Below are positions 42,432 to 55,620 of a stretch of 64,000 nt of DNA, piece by piece. A model generated the notes under the pieces. The model saw only the letters and a list, made by a program, of their open reading frames with translations, had not been told where the DNA came from and searched no databases. The translations under genes were made by a program, and so were the position numbers. The stretch is from contig NC_134028.1 of the NCBI RefSeq assembly GCF_964204645.1, positions 25,146,153 to 25,210,152 of the forward strand, written 5' to 3'. Origin of the DNA: Tubulanus polymorphus (taxonomy: Eukaryota > Nemertea > Palaeonemertea > Tubulaniformes > Tubulanidae). Positions within the stretch are counted from its first letter, which is position 1, and the number at the start of each line of letters is the position of its first letter.

Positions 42432-42544
42432 GCTTGTCGCGATAGCTTGGGGTCCACATTCAGATTCGATACGGTATCCTAGGTACCATCTATTAGGACA
42501 CTATGCCGAATGTATGAATCTGGACCCCAGCTATCGTGACAAGC
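42432..42544. repeat. Fold-back element (GCTTGTCGCGATAGCT ends)
   Basis: GCTTGTCGCGATAGC..GGGGTCCA and TGGACCCCAGCTATCGTGAC..AAGC are inverted with one mismatch and one indel; internal ATTCAGATTC/GAATGTATGAATC adds symmetry. Confidence 0.65.
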
Positions 42545-42661
42545 TCTTGTGAATTAATCATGGACGGAGTCATAGAAAACAGCGCCATATATCAAAGAGG
42601 GCGCTAGCTGACGGCTTGGCTGGCCGGTGCGATGCATGCAATCATAACATCTTTAGTCACA

Positions 42662-42708
42662 CCATGGACTCTAAAACGAAGTGAATCCATTCGTTTTAGA
42701 GTCCATGG
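42662..42708. repeat. Perfect 19-bp-stem hairpin with 9-base loop
   Basis: CCATGGACTCTAAAACGAA (42662-42680) and its exact reverse complement (42690-42708) flank GTGAATCCA. TCACACCATG occurs at both outer borders. It may be a recent fold-back insertion or a transcribed hairpin. Confidence 0.85.
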
Positions 42709-43959
42709 TCACACCATGCAGAAATGAAGTAGTGGCGCCGGTGGGTGAGGGTTAGTAAGGCGTATTTTCTAAGCGTCGTTCAACTTTCTCCGCATCAAAA
42801 TCCGATTAAATGCACGCAGAAAGTAAGCACGGATAGAGGTTTACTCAACAGCCACTTAAATCAAATCTCCTCGAAGTCCCGGCTCTTTTGTGACCGGATT
42901 ATCTTATTCTATTCAACGGAAATATTGCTCGTCGATAAAAATAATTACAATAAGTTGATTTTGTCCGCGTTCCCGGCACTTCGGTCTTTACGAACGATGC
43001 CGACTTCGTGTGAGCAGTGGACCATCTAGTTTGTACGTCCATAGTGTGAATTAATGATAGAAAATATAGGCCTTTTCGTGTAAATGAAGTGTTCTAAGTT
43101 ATTGAAACAATTCATTTTGATCGATCACCCACGCAATTTTATTTGATATGCATTTTTATGCAGAGATAGATTGAAAAATTTAGGAAAAATATCGCGTACA
43201 CAACGTTTGAGGCCGTTGACACAATTGAATATCATATTATGTATGTTACATAATACTATTGATAATTGAATTAAAATTCAGCACAAAACGCTCATTAGTA
43301 AAATAATAAGTCTTTGATTTTTGTTTAGAAGTTGAACACCATTGCTGCTTCTGAAATAAGTAGGTAAACACTGAAACGATTGTCAGACAAGAATAAAACA
43401 TCGTTTGAAATATATATGAAGGATGTATGAAATTCATTTTCTCTCTGGCATTCGACGAGTTTCTGTGACGATGCGATCGCTAGCAATCCCGTTGCTTCGC
43501 GAGGCCCGAACACCTAAGCCCTAATTAATTTTGCGACGAACTTTTTGCCGAAGCTAATCGGTAAAAGAAAACGTTATCAAAACAAAAACTCTCAGAAAGA
43601 CTTTGGTTGAAAAAAAGCTCAATTTATAAAACTAACCGGTTGAAGCTTTATTTTGTGAAGTCTGACAGATTGTGTAATGTGAACTATACGCAACGCGGCA
43701 GAGAGAGTAGGCTGAATTAAGAGATTTCTCAGATGTTCTGAACTGATTCCGTCAGTGAGTGTGATGAGATAACGAGGAGTAGAATTCACCTGTAACTCTA
43801 TTCAACAAATACTCTCTTCCTCTTCTTGCGCTATAGTTCACATATTTACCAACATTAACCGCAAACGCAACAAATACACAACTCTACCGCCGGAGAGTGG
43901 TTGACTCCGACTGACTCTCGCCGATCTCTCTATGAGCAACACTGTCATCGTTATACCAA

Positions 43960-44474
43960 TCATAGACGCGTTAATCACCGGATTATTATCTCCGATCCTC
44001 TCAATACTACGGACGAATAATCGACGCCGTTCGCGAATTTCGTGTCCGTGATAACTTCAAAAGCGAGACAGCGTTAACGCGCTGGAGTCACCGGTAACAG
44101 CAGCAGCAACATCACAGCCTCGGACATGCGCACTGAGCGTGTTTGCGGCGGATTTGATTATGTCCGATGATTCCGCGTGCGCGCGAGACGAGAGTTGCGA
44201 GGAACATTATGATCGAACCTCTGCTAAAACTAACATTGTCGTGATCGGATTCTAGTTCGATTCTTTCTTTCGCGTTGTGCGGAGAAACACGAATATTACC
44301 TCCTTTTTTTAAAAGAAAACCTCGGACGCGACGACGAGTGTGCGTACAACGGATTACAACTCGAATAGCAGATGATACATTATTTCAATATTACATATCT
44401 GAACGAAAGCGACATTGAAATAATGATCTGAATAATAATATCGTGTATACCGAACAGATCAGTAACCCTTACCG
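43960..44474 (+). other. Candidate upstream noncoding exon or promoter block
   Basis: A CpG-richer block (with CGTGCGCGCGAGACGAGAG near 44180) ends in an excellent donor, ACCG followed by GTAAGTGTT (exon end 44474). It has no long frame. It could be the 5' noncoding exon of a plus-strand gene, the nearest being the one at 58106. Support is compositional only. Confidence 0.25.
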
Positions 44475-46263
44475 GTAAGTGTTAAATGTAATCTTTAGAT
44501 TTAAACATGTGGACGCGGTATATACAACAATATAGCATGTTTTTCCTTCATTTCAAATCCTGCGTGCGTGTGGGCGAATTGCATTAGTTTTACTAAAGGC
44601 CCTTAGACTTCATTACCAATTCAACTGTAAGGAATGTTTAGACTATGGTTTGAAGAAATATGGTTCACAGACAAGTTTTATCAATATTGTTTTATCATAA
44701 CTATAATGAAACCTTGTAGTCGTTCTGTCAATCAGGGTCTCTGAACTGATAGTTCCATTATAAGTATCGTTGTCACAGTTCGATTTGACTCGATATTCAA
44801 ATTACAGGCATTTTCAATGATTTCGTCCTAAGTCGAACTATACCCGTGTCGATCTGTGTTACAAGAATGTTTTTGGTCGAAATGGTTATCCATTAAAAAC
44901 CGTTAAAATCAGATTTCTTCCGTTAAACATGAATACGATTTATGAGTTAATCGTCTTATTTCGAACCTGGACCATTATGCTAATGATTTCGACGTTTCTT
45001 ACCACTCTTACGGCGAGGAAGAGACGCTAGAGAAGTGACCATTAGGACTTTAAAGGTCCTCGGTTGCCTTTACTGCGGTTTCTAATGCAAAGACCGGGGT
45101 TATATGGGAGGATGACGCATAGTTATATATTTGACACGGTTTGCAATCTACAAAGCATATCTTTCTTATCGATGCGAACATAACTTTAACATGTAATTCA
45201 GATGTTGAATTGAGATCTACATCTGACACCCACCCCTTTCACGTGTATAGGCTACTATACTGTAGAGAAGCAGTGCTACTCTACGCGGGGTAGGGGGAAA
45301 CGGGTACTATCTTTTGAATATAGTTAATTACCCCCGTTATTGGATACGATATCAGTTCTTAATGAATCTTCGAGAGATAATTTACATATTCTACGATCTA
45401 ATATCAAATTCTGACCGATGGGACGTTTTTGAAATGAGAGGAGATATTCAAATCAGCATGAACATTAACGTGTATGATATTTAGGTATGAATTGTCGAAA
45501 TTGCAAAATGGTTATAAGACTTATAAGATTCGGTTTAGAATGGTTGTATATAAATAACTATAAGGTTAACGGATTTGACTAGTATCGGATGATCCAGAAA
45601 TCGTATGAGGCAAGTCAATATGAAACCTATGTGTGCTAAATGCTAACTAAATGCATTTATTGCTATTAACTCCCCTTGACCACAGTTAGTGGAATCGTAC
45701 CGAGCGGCCCGTTGAACTCCCCGTTATGCAGCTAATAGTCTCAGAGGGATTAACCAGTAAACTAAGCTACAATGGTCGCCGAATCAATCCCTCTTTAACC
45801 GCGTTCAGCAGACCCCCGGGAGTCAGAGTGTCCGGACCTCACGTTTAAACCGGAAACCCGTTGAGTTCCGTCGCGGTTACAGTATATCAAATTGATATTA
45901 AAGATCGGAGCTCACGCGAACGGTGCAGATATCTCACCTGCGAACACGCGGGGATATTCATAATTCAATATCACAAATAATCGAATTTACATCCGGAGAA
46001 TTTTACGACGGATTCGAACGTTACGTGATGCACCGATTGAACTTAGTATGGTGTTTTATTTACGGTTTGGGTCGGTAAAGTTATACAGTTCACTATCCCG
46101 TCTGGTTATGTAATTATATACATATATCTGTAAATCAATGACCATTTTGTTTCCTGTTCCGCAGAAATGATTTGAATATTTAATGATTTAATCTATCAAC
46201 GTCACGCGAAACTTCTTTGATCGTTCGAGTATCACGAGTCGTCTGCTATCGCGTCCGAAAATC

Positions 46264-46376
46264 GGAACCCAGTTCTACAGCTGTGAGTCAGATTTAGCTC
46301 CGAGTTAAGATTAGTTCATTTTCAATGCGTTAACTCTGATTCAAATCTTAAGTCAGAACTGCGCAACTCGATTCAG
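46264..46376. repeat. Short inverted-repeat element, diverged GGGTCCAGTTCCACAG family copy
   Basis: GAACCCAGTTCTACAG, GAGTTAAGATTAGTTCATTT and AGTCAGAACTGCGCAACT follow the order of the 5370-5480 copy in opposite orientation. Confidence 0.5.
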
Positions 46377-47139
46377 GCTTAAAGATATCGGATTCGTCTG
46401 CGTTATTGGCTTAACCGATAACCGCGAATATCCGGAAAAATGCCGAATATTTCCGAATTCACTCGATGTCTATTATGGATATTTTCTGTTGTCCTCGGGA
46501 TTCGCATCCCACATATTTTGGTACACCGATTTGTCATTCATGAACTCGTCGAAATCCAACTATTTCATTTTGTGAGATAGCCTTTTCATCCTTTTTATTA
46601 TATCCCATTCATCTACTAAATTCCATCTCGGCAACGGCTAACGCTAGTTCAAAATGGTCACAGACAGTTCAAAGCCTTTTGCAGGCGGAACGATAAGGGG
46701 GTTTTGAGGCGACGACAGAGTAGATAACGTGAACTCGCGCCTCTAATACCCCTAACACGTAAACTGACTAACTGGCAAACCTCCCGCTGCATAGTCGTCT
46801 TAAATACCGAACAGATTTCCAAGTAAACATGATATTACACTATTGACCAAATGTAAAAATGAGGATAATTTGGTTTATCGTTGGAATAGGTATGTGATCT
46901 TGACAAGATAATTACAGCAAGGTTTTTCGTGTTGGAGAAATCCGTTTGTCTGAATTGACAGAAGGCCGTATTTATAGCGTTATGTTGTTATTCGGATAAT
47001 CTTTAGTGATTTAAATAGAATTGCAGCTAATCAAAGACCTGTTCACACGCAGTAATACACTTAGAACATCTGCAACTAAACAGTTTACCTCCCTATTTCT
47101 TCCACCGTACCACTATGTTGATCTACTCGCCCCAACCCC

Positions 47140-47510
47140 TGCCCTTCTCTAGCCGCATTTTCCTTAAGGTCCATGTCCCCTCTCTCCTATCTCTTTTCTA
47201 TATCCCCTCTTCTCCCCCTCTCTCTTTATTCATCTCGCCTTGACTACGTAAATTTCTTTTTTCACACCTCGCTTCCTTTTATTGTCTCTTTCCTGTCCCT
47301 CCTTTACCTATATATTACTATTTCCCACCTTCACCCACTCGCTCCAACCCTTACCCCTGCATACTTCTGTATACCTTTACCTCTGTCCTAACTCATTTCC
47401 TCGTGTCTTCTGTCGCTTTACGTACCCCCATCCCCCGCTTCCACCTCGAATGCACCTCTGTCTATCTCTCCATCATCCCTTAACGCCTTCGACAACAGCA
47501 CCATTTCTTA
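47140..47510. repeat. Pyrimidine-rich low-complexity tract
   Basis: About 370 bases strongly enriched in C and T on the plus strand (CTCTCTCC, TTCCCACC). Frames give low-complexity Ser/Leu/Pro peptides. A similar tract lies at 54985-55620. Confidence 0.6.
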
Positions 47511-47955
47511 TCATCATCATAATTCAACTTCGACGGAAAACAAATAGATGTGTTCTGCTTGGCTGTTGGAATTGAGATGATTTTAATGACGTCGGCCTCA
47601 TCCATCCACCCATAAATCTGTCGGGTGTTCATACACTGGTGATGTATCTCAGTTAGAACCGATAAGAGACAGGTTTCCAGCATATTTCCGCCTCCGCCTT
47701 CAGACATATGGCTTGGTTCAACGTCAATAAGCCTTTTGGCCCGGGATATTTATTTGCTGATTAATTATTTTGAATTAATAAAATTGACAATCTATGTACA
47801 AGGCTATTATAAGATTATACTGTATGATTAAAAGGCTAGACAATATATATAAATTAGGGTACCTCCGAATCTAACATTGTGGTAATCGATGATTCCACTT
47901 GTTGCACGGGAGAATCCATCGATGGTGCTAGTGTATAGGATATCAAATACTGTGA

Positions 47956-48140
47956 AGAATCCACTTGTGGCAAGCGAGGATTCACCAGGTGTGCTAGTAG
48001 TTACTCGGTCTCCCGCGCTTCAAATTTCTTTTTAATTTTTTTTTTCAATTAAAACGGGAACATTTCAATAAACAATCAAAACATTTCGATCAACTTTCGC
48101 TGAATCTTTTTTCTAAATCGATAACCATTGAAAACTACAC
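47956..48140. repeat. Dispersed repeat (GATTCCA..TGTGGCAAGCG family), third copy
   Basis: GAATCCACTTGTGGCAAGCG, AGGATTCACCAGG, GTGCTAGTAGT, then a T-rich tract; a shortened second copy lies immediately upstream at 47888-47940. Confidence 0.55.
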
Positions 48141-51100
48141 GAAACATCGAATAGTAATATGGGTTAGGAAATTAGGTGATCCGTTGTTTTTAGTATTTCA
48201 ATTACACCTGATGATTGTTCCAAAATGTCGCGTTATTTTGATTAGATTTTGAGAAATTTCCAATTCTTTTTTTTTCTGTAAAAAAAACAATCTCTACGAT
48301 GTGGGTTTTCCATTTATCTTATCATCAAAATCCACTAAAAATCCAGACTGCACGCGGTCACTGAGCAATGGTGGTTTCTTTACACTGCAGACACAATCTA
48401 TTATCATACTCGATTTGCAAGTCTCAAATTCTACACAAATTTGTCTTAACACTGATGCAAATCGAAAGAATCGATAGCAATTCACCGCGAACCAATTCAT
48501 AAAATAATTCATTTTGGTCGTCGCTTCGTAATTACGTTGGTAAGAACTATTCAACGACCGGAGTCTTATTTATACCGGTGCCATTCACGAGAACATATTT
48601 ACCGGGCGATTTATATGTTTATATCAGTGCGTTACAACTGACTAATACTTAGACTAATCCACAATCAATCAGTCAGTCTACATGATTGGAGAACACGTGA
48701 TGGCGTGGCAGGTTGGCTGGTTGGTTGGGCATCTCATCAACCTGCAGCAAATAGTCTCTAGGGCAGATTCTATGACGGGTACTATATTTTTGTTATGTTT
48801 TTTACCTATTCTGACTATAAATACAAAAAAGGTATAAACATCCATAAATGTTTAGAGAATACAACGAGATGAAGTGCAAAGAAATTGAAAGAAATACATG
48901 TCCAGCCGTGGCACAGATCCAAACTAGTTTATTCTAAATCATGTTAACTTGAAAGTGAAATTTCAACCGTGGAATACCGACTCTTACAACAAGTTCGAAC
49001 GCAGTATATCAGAGACCAGTCTATAGATTGTTTTTAACTTTAATTTGAATCGACTAATAGTCGCAGTTAACCCTCGAGTTGCAAGTTTTATAGCCAATCT
49101 GAAACACCAGTCCCAGGTGTGGAACTGTAATCGCATCTTCACCATGCAAATAGCGACATTTATAGCAATAAATTCTCCCTAAAAGAGTTTTACGTGGACC
49201 CAGTTCCGCTGATATAACCGTTTCAAACTGAATATCCGTATTCTCGTGATATAACGGCGCGCGTGTTTACGTACCGCGTCATTGCCTAATTCGCATTAAT
49301 TCCTGTTACTGATTTACAGTTTTCACGCCGAGATTTTACGACTTGTAATTGTTTGGTTACGAACCCGAGAACTGCTTCTCTTAACATGTATATATGCGGA
49401 TTTATCGGGGCTTGCGGCACTTGGTTGAAAATCCTAATCGCGTGTTACTGAGAGTCTATGCGGCTGATACAGATTATCAGTAATGTTTGTATGTCGGGAG
49501 ATTATTGCGGAATTTATTCTATTTTACGCGCGAAGTATCGTAAAATGCCTCGCTCTATCGGTGTATCCTGTTCCTCGCTTCTTGGTTCCACGCATGTATC
49601 CAAAAAGGATCGCTCCGAGAATATCCAAATCGACATCAGTGGGTGGAATACGGCTAAAGAATCATGAATTGTTTCTGTTTTCGATGACGGAATTTGACAT
49701 TTTCACGGATTCATTAGCATTTCATAATAGAAATCAATCTAAACAAACATCATGTTCTAATTCGTACGTCACGATCACACGATGCGCGTCAATAACTGGT
49801 CAAACATAGATTAACGGTAATTATTTTCGCAGTCACGCAACGAAAAGCGATTAAATTTATAATCACTGAAGCTTCCGAATCAGTCGCTGAAAAAATATCC
49901 GATTCCGTCATTCAGTACGCAAAATATTGCGACTTCCCTACCACTTTGGCCGACGGACCTCTCCTTGCCACCCGCAACCCCACAATATTGTATGTTAATA
50001 TTAAACTATAAGTCAAAATAATAGGTTTTTTTCATTTTATCTTTTTCAATGAGGAGGAGACAAGCAATCTTATGAGCAAGTTAAAGACAAAATCGTATTC
50101 CTTTTTTGTGTGTTGTGGATCCTGCGAGTCGCACCCAAACTAAAAATACTAGACAATTTTTCAGAACACTTTCATGATTAAGGATCGTCCACACTTAATA
50201 CTGTTCAAAACTTCGCCCGAGTTGTACTATGAAAACTCGAAATTGGATATTTGATCAGCAAACTTTCAAAAAAACTGTTAGTCTACACTTCATACGTGTT
50301 CCATAATTACTACCGTACATCAGACATTTTCACCTTGCGACATTTTAACCAAAATATGTAATAGCAATAACAATAACCTAGGATATTATATCAGACCCAC
50401 TTCAATAAGTAATCATCGATACTACAAACCAAATTCAATTGGAATTCAAGTTGAAAATTATCTTATTAAACCTTAATATTTACACATCATACTATTGGTT
50501 ATTACGGTAAGTAAGTGAAGAACAAAACAAATATCATCCTAGAAAGTACAAAAGGTAATTCATTATTTCAACAATATGAATACACTGGAGAAATGTTTAT
50601 TGAATATATATATACAGATTTAGCAAAACTGAGAAGTAAATTCAAATTTTCGGATATAAAAGCTTGAATAAACACCGCAATAGTTAATATGAAAAGGGGT
50701 TGAGTTCAGGGCTGCGTATTTGGTACCTGCAGAAGACGTTCGCATCGCGTTTGTTGCGCCGCCGATGTAACAGTCATGCTAATTATCGAAACAAAACGAA
50801 TCGAGTTTGATTTCATGCTATGCAGAACTCAATTCCGCCCGGTGTCTATTTCTGTCAGAACGTTAATGTATGAATTATTGTTATTATTGAATTATTACGA
50901 AGGAGACTGCGCGAAGATTATTCGATTAGTTGATACGCGATCAATCAAGCAGCATCTGACTGCAAATTCTTCGCGAGCACAGACGAAACCACTCGCAAAA
51001 ATACGATTTACTAAAAACTGGAACTCTAGATATCTTTATATCTCTGTATGCGTGTGCTTGTTTCTACCAGTTTAGAGATTTCTCAACTCTTTTAAGTGTC

Positions 51101-51205
51101 TGTATTTTTTCGCGTTTAGGTATTATTTTATTGGGTAAACACAGTTACCTAAAGGTGAAAACAACCAGTCGAACATATTCACCGTCTGAAGATGCAGTGA
51201 GTAAT

Positions 51206-51254
51206 CAGGGGAGGGGAGAGAGTTGAGAGAGAGGAGAGAGAGGAGGGGGTTGAA
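51206..51254. repeat. GA-rich simple repeat
   Basis: Purine-only run of GAGAGAG and GAGGGG units, about 50 bases. Confidence 0.7.
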
Positions 51255-54200
51255 GATGAACGGGATTCACGTCAGATTACACGAATACCACGGGTAGTTT
51301 TTTTTCTATATTGAAGGATGTAAGGACATCGAAAGATATTCTATATTCATAATTCGTTTTGATGTAGAAAAATTATGCAACGCTGATATACCTGAATTGT
51401 CAAAAGTGAATGTAAAGACTCTGAGAACCTCACAACAAAAAACGTAAACACATTATAGGAAATGAAATGAGGGTTATGATTATACACACAGGGGTTTTCA
51501 TCAATTTATTTCAAATTTTACAATCAGGAAACGATGTACTGGGATTGAATTGTAGCCGGTATTTTACTAGTTCTAGCGTTTCTGTTACGATTTTATCAAA
51601 AGTTGATATTCTAAGTATAACTGTAGATTCTTATCTTTGTTATGACTAAGTAATTGTCTCGGATACGACTCGTTGTCTGAGTTAATGATTAGTTAAATAT
51701 ATTGACGTTGCGGTGGTCCGAACGATTCTATATTCCGAATCGTTTTCAATATATGCCCGAACGATTAAAGGCTAATTTCTGCCACGTCAACTTTGTTTAA
51801 TCTAAACTACGCACTGTCAGTGGTCTCTGCACGTCTTCGCCACGGTTGACAGATGTTTTTTATTAAAGTTAAACAGCTATTGTCATTATGGCTGACCGTG
51901 TTAATCATATGTTCGTCTAACGACGGGGGCTGGACTAATGAAAGAGCGTTGAATACCGGACGGACAGTCGACTTTCAGTAGTAGAACAGCGCGGATTAAC
52001 TTCATAATACTAAGACGCACGTAAGTTAATCAAATATGAATTCAGGGTCAATGACAAAATGATAATACATATTTATGATTTTTGCAATAAGTTTTGAATT
52101 GAATAGATTCTTGATGATGAGACAAGAAGTAGCATTAATACTTAATTAACCACGATATTTACAAAACGTAACACGGTAACAAATCGAGTATCCACATCAA
52201 GTCTTATACGGCTTTGTTGATAGAATATCAAAAATTCACAAGAAAGCATATGTGCTATCTAGTGACAAGACTGAAATAGGTTTTTTCGCTTTTTCTCGTG
52301 AAAATACATCACTTGCATCATTTTGATTGTGTATTGGGGTGTATTATTATATCGTCCAGTTTCAATCGGTAATCAATGATTATCAAATCGAAAAATTATC
52401 ATACACACAAATGAACTGTGAGCAAGACCTTCTACTTAGATTTTACGGCGTCCCAGGAGATTTTCAAGCTTTGCCTCGGTCATTTGCAGTTGCCTCGTGA
52501 GGTTTAAGTTTCGCTAAAGATACGTCACCTATCGTAAGAGCGATAGCAATTTTCAGTAATCGAAAAAATCCGCAAATAATAGCGGGTGCTTTTGGAAATC
52601 ATTTTCAAATTTAAACGGCTTTTTCGATGCCATTAATAACCGTATAAACAGGTATTGAATGATAAGTCCCAAAATCTAGAAATTCCGTAATGAAAAATTT
52701 TATATTTTCATAACGATAACTAATAGAAATAATCGACATTCATTTAAACTGCATTTCAGTTCGGTTTATATAAAAAGGTACTGAATATATCAGAAAATAT
52801 CTTGCTTAAAGTCTCGCTTTTGTCAATTTTGATACGAACAACCAACTCCGAGTCAGTTTCTGTTATAAAAAGGAAAGAGTTCTTCCATTAGCAGCATACG
52901 TTAAGCCACGATTACCATATTAAATTAAATGAAACACATTCTTCGATCATCATAATCATACATTTTCGATATAGTCTACAAGGGTTCACCTTGACCCTTT
53001 GTATCGAGTTAATCTGGTAGTTTTTGCGACTTGGTCAACGAAGTTCAAACGTATACATAAATAGATTCGATGCCATAAATAGAAAGGATATTTAGAAATA
53101 TAAATTAAATACAGATTATCAATATTATTATTGTGATAATCAACGCATGGTTGAGTTCTAACGACATTACAGTGTTTAATAGCTATAAATGTCAGTATAT
53201 ATAATTACTAACGTTATAAGCCGACTTTGTAGTATATTGACCATTCATTATGATAATTGTCAAACCGACCCGCTCGCCGCGAATAGAGCTTCGATACTCG
53301 TGTCCAATCAAATCCGTTTTAAAGGCATACGACTCGGATAAATGAATACGAAGTCATCAGACCCGTGGTTTAATCGCTATTTGTTACTTCATGTTTTCAA
53401 TGAGGACAAAAAATTCAAACCGAACCGTTTTAAAAGCCTCTGGTCTAATAGCTTCTAACTGCATACAGCGAGTATGCATTTTATCCTATCTAAGGTTATT
53501 AATCTATATTAGAAAAACTAGCTAACGCTTTAGAAACTCAAAGAACCACACATAGCTGCGCCGATAAGACAATTTTCGAAAATTCCTACACGCCAGATAC
53601 AACTAGCCACTTTTCTCTAATCTAGAAATAACGACGCGCCAGCGCGGGATTCCGGAAGTGAGGGTTATAATTCAGAAACATCTCGATAGGTAACAACTGA
53701 AATACGTCGTCGCTATTCGTCAAATATGTTAGAATAATCCGTGTGAGATAATTTGGATGCGAGAAATATTTCAACGTCTCTAGAATCGACTCTAGAATTC
53801 AGAATCTCCGGATTGGATGACAGTAGAAACACAGTAAATATCTTTCAAATTCGGCAGACGATTGCTGTCATTGCCCGTGATTTACAACGGAATAAAACTA
53901 TAAAACTATCTTCTAGTTCTCATCTTACTTTCGATAAGACGAGAAACATATATTTTAGCGCTCGAAAGAATTCATTTATACTTTCATCTGAAGATGATTA
54001 CTCCGGTATATACACAGCAACAATTTTATCATCCTGCGATATTAACCCCTGGAGAACCCGAGCATACTTCTGGTAGTAGTACAAACCGCACATTTTGTGT
54101 TTCTCATCTTGTTTCGTGTCCCTTATGACAAATCAATATGAGTTTCGGATATATTTTAACACGTCGTTGTGGGATGGGTCCAAATTTGACCACTCCATTA

Positions 54201-54984
54201 CCTTAATATTTACAATGAAACTTCATAATCTGAAAAAGTTCATCCTTAAAGCACAGTGTTGATATAAAACATAGAAGCTTCGTTCTGGCCATGGGTCATA
54301 ATGGTTCGAAGAGGTAAACTTCAATTTCACGAAGAGTCACCTGGTGATATTCCTACTAACCAACAAGGGTCATATATGGAAAATTTTAAGGTAGCGCTGG
54401 TGCTATCCAACCTAGTTAAGACTCTTTTCAACAGTAGGTAAATCTATGACCGGCTAATTAGGCAAATAAGATTACGAGGGGCCCGGGGTCAGCAGGCTAC
54501 ACTAGGAATTTAAGGCACTGAACCCGTGTATGTTGTAACGGTTCCAATAATGATGTCATTATCATCTAGAAATGATTTTTTTTTTTCGTAGAAAGAGCTG
54601 TTGAAATAAATGAACGGTAGATTATTTACGAACGACGCAATAAATTTGATTAAAAGCAGATAAAAACATTTACGAAATCAAGAACGCGTTAATATGAAAA
54701 ATGAATCGGATGAAATATTCGGCGACGGCGCGGATAACTACTTCTGAAGAGTGATGATGATGATATCTCTGACTTCGCCCCTCGGATTCTGTTGATATCT
54801 CAATCTCCCCGGCTATTTCTGTTAACGGATCATCAGAGTTTAAAACGTGATAAATCATCAAGTCTTATCGGTTGTGGGTATTAAACTCCCGTGACGTGTA
54901 ACTGCGAACATATTTTCAAGCGGATAATTACTGCGGCTCGATTTGTAATCATGATTACGTCACCTGTATTACGATTAGTAGTTA

Positions 54985-55620
54985 GTGAATAATGGTAATT
55001 CATACGAAACCAGTCGCCAGTCTGTATACCTGCCTTCTTTGACTTTCTCGTATCATCTCCATCCCATCACACGCCTCTCATATTCATTCTCCCTCTTTGC
55101 CTCCTCTGTTTTCCCCCCTACTGCCCCATCCCAATGTCTTCCTTATCCTTCTTTTTCCCCTTCCCACAACCCTTTCTACAAACCCCTCTCAGTTTATCCT
55201 CATCAATCATCCTATCCCCCTATCTGTTCCCTTAATACTATTAATACTTTTATCTCATCTCTCCCTCCCTAATACTTCTAGTCTCAGTTCTTCACCTCTC
55301 CACTCTCCCTTGACACTCCCAGCACCCTCGTATTTTCACTTTTCTCTTTCGATATAGCCTTCTAGCCAGTATTATTCCTCTGCCTCTGCCTCTGCCTCTG
55401 CCTCTGCCTCTGCCTCTGCCTCTGCCTCTGCCTCTGCCTCTGCCTCTGCCTCTGCCTCTGCCTCTGCCTCTGCCTCTGCCTCTGCCTCTGCCTCTGCCTC
55501 TGCCTCTGCCTCTGCCTCCATCCAGTCAGTTCTATCCCTCTCCCCTCTCCATCTCGATATCTTCTCTCAGCCAGCCAGCTATCCCTTTCACGATCCCTCA
55601 CTCCATATCTCGTTGTAATC
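54985..55620. repeat. Pyrimidine-rich region containing a hexanucleotide array
   Basis: About 600 bases of C/T-rich plus-strand sequence, with the TGCCTC array at its centre. No coding support. Confidence 0.6.
55377..55518. repeat. (TGCCTC)n microsatellite, about 23 perfect copies
   Basis: Uninterrupted hexanucleotide repeat (55381-55518 in perfect register). The antisense frame spells an Arg-Gln repeat, which is an artefact of the array. Confidence 0.95.

Noticed and set aside
49483-49809. 108-residue plus-strand frame
   Set aside because: No domain, signal peptide, splice context or compositional sign of coding.
53753-54076. 107-residue plus-strand frame
   Set aside because: Ordinary length by chance in this composition, with no recognisable feature.
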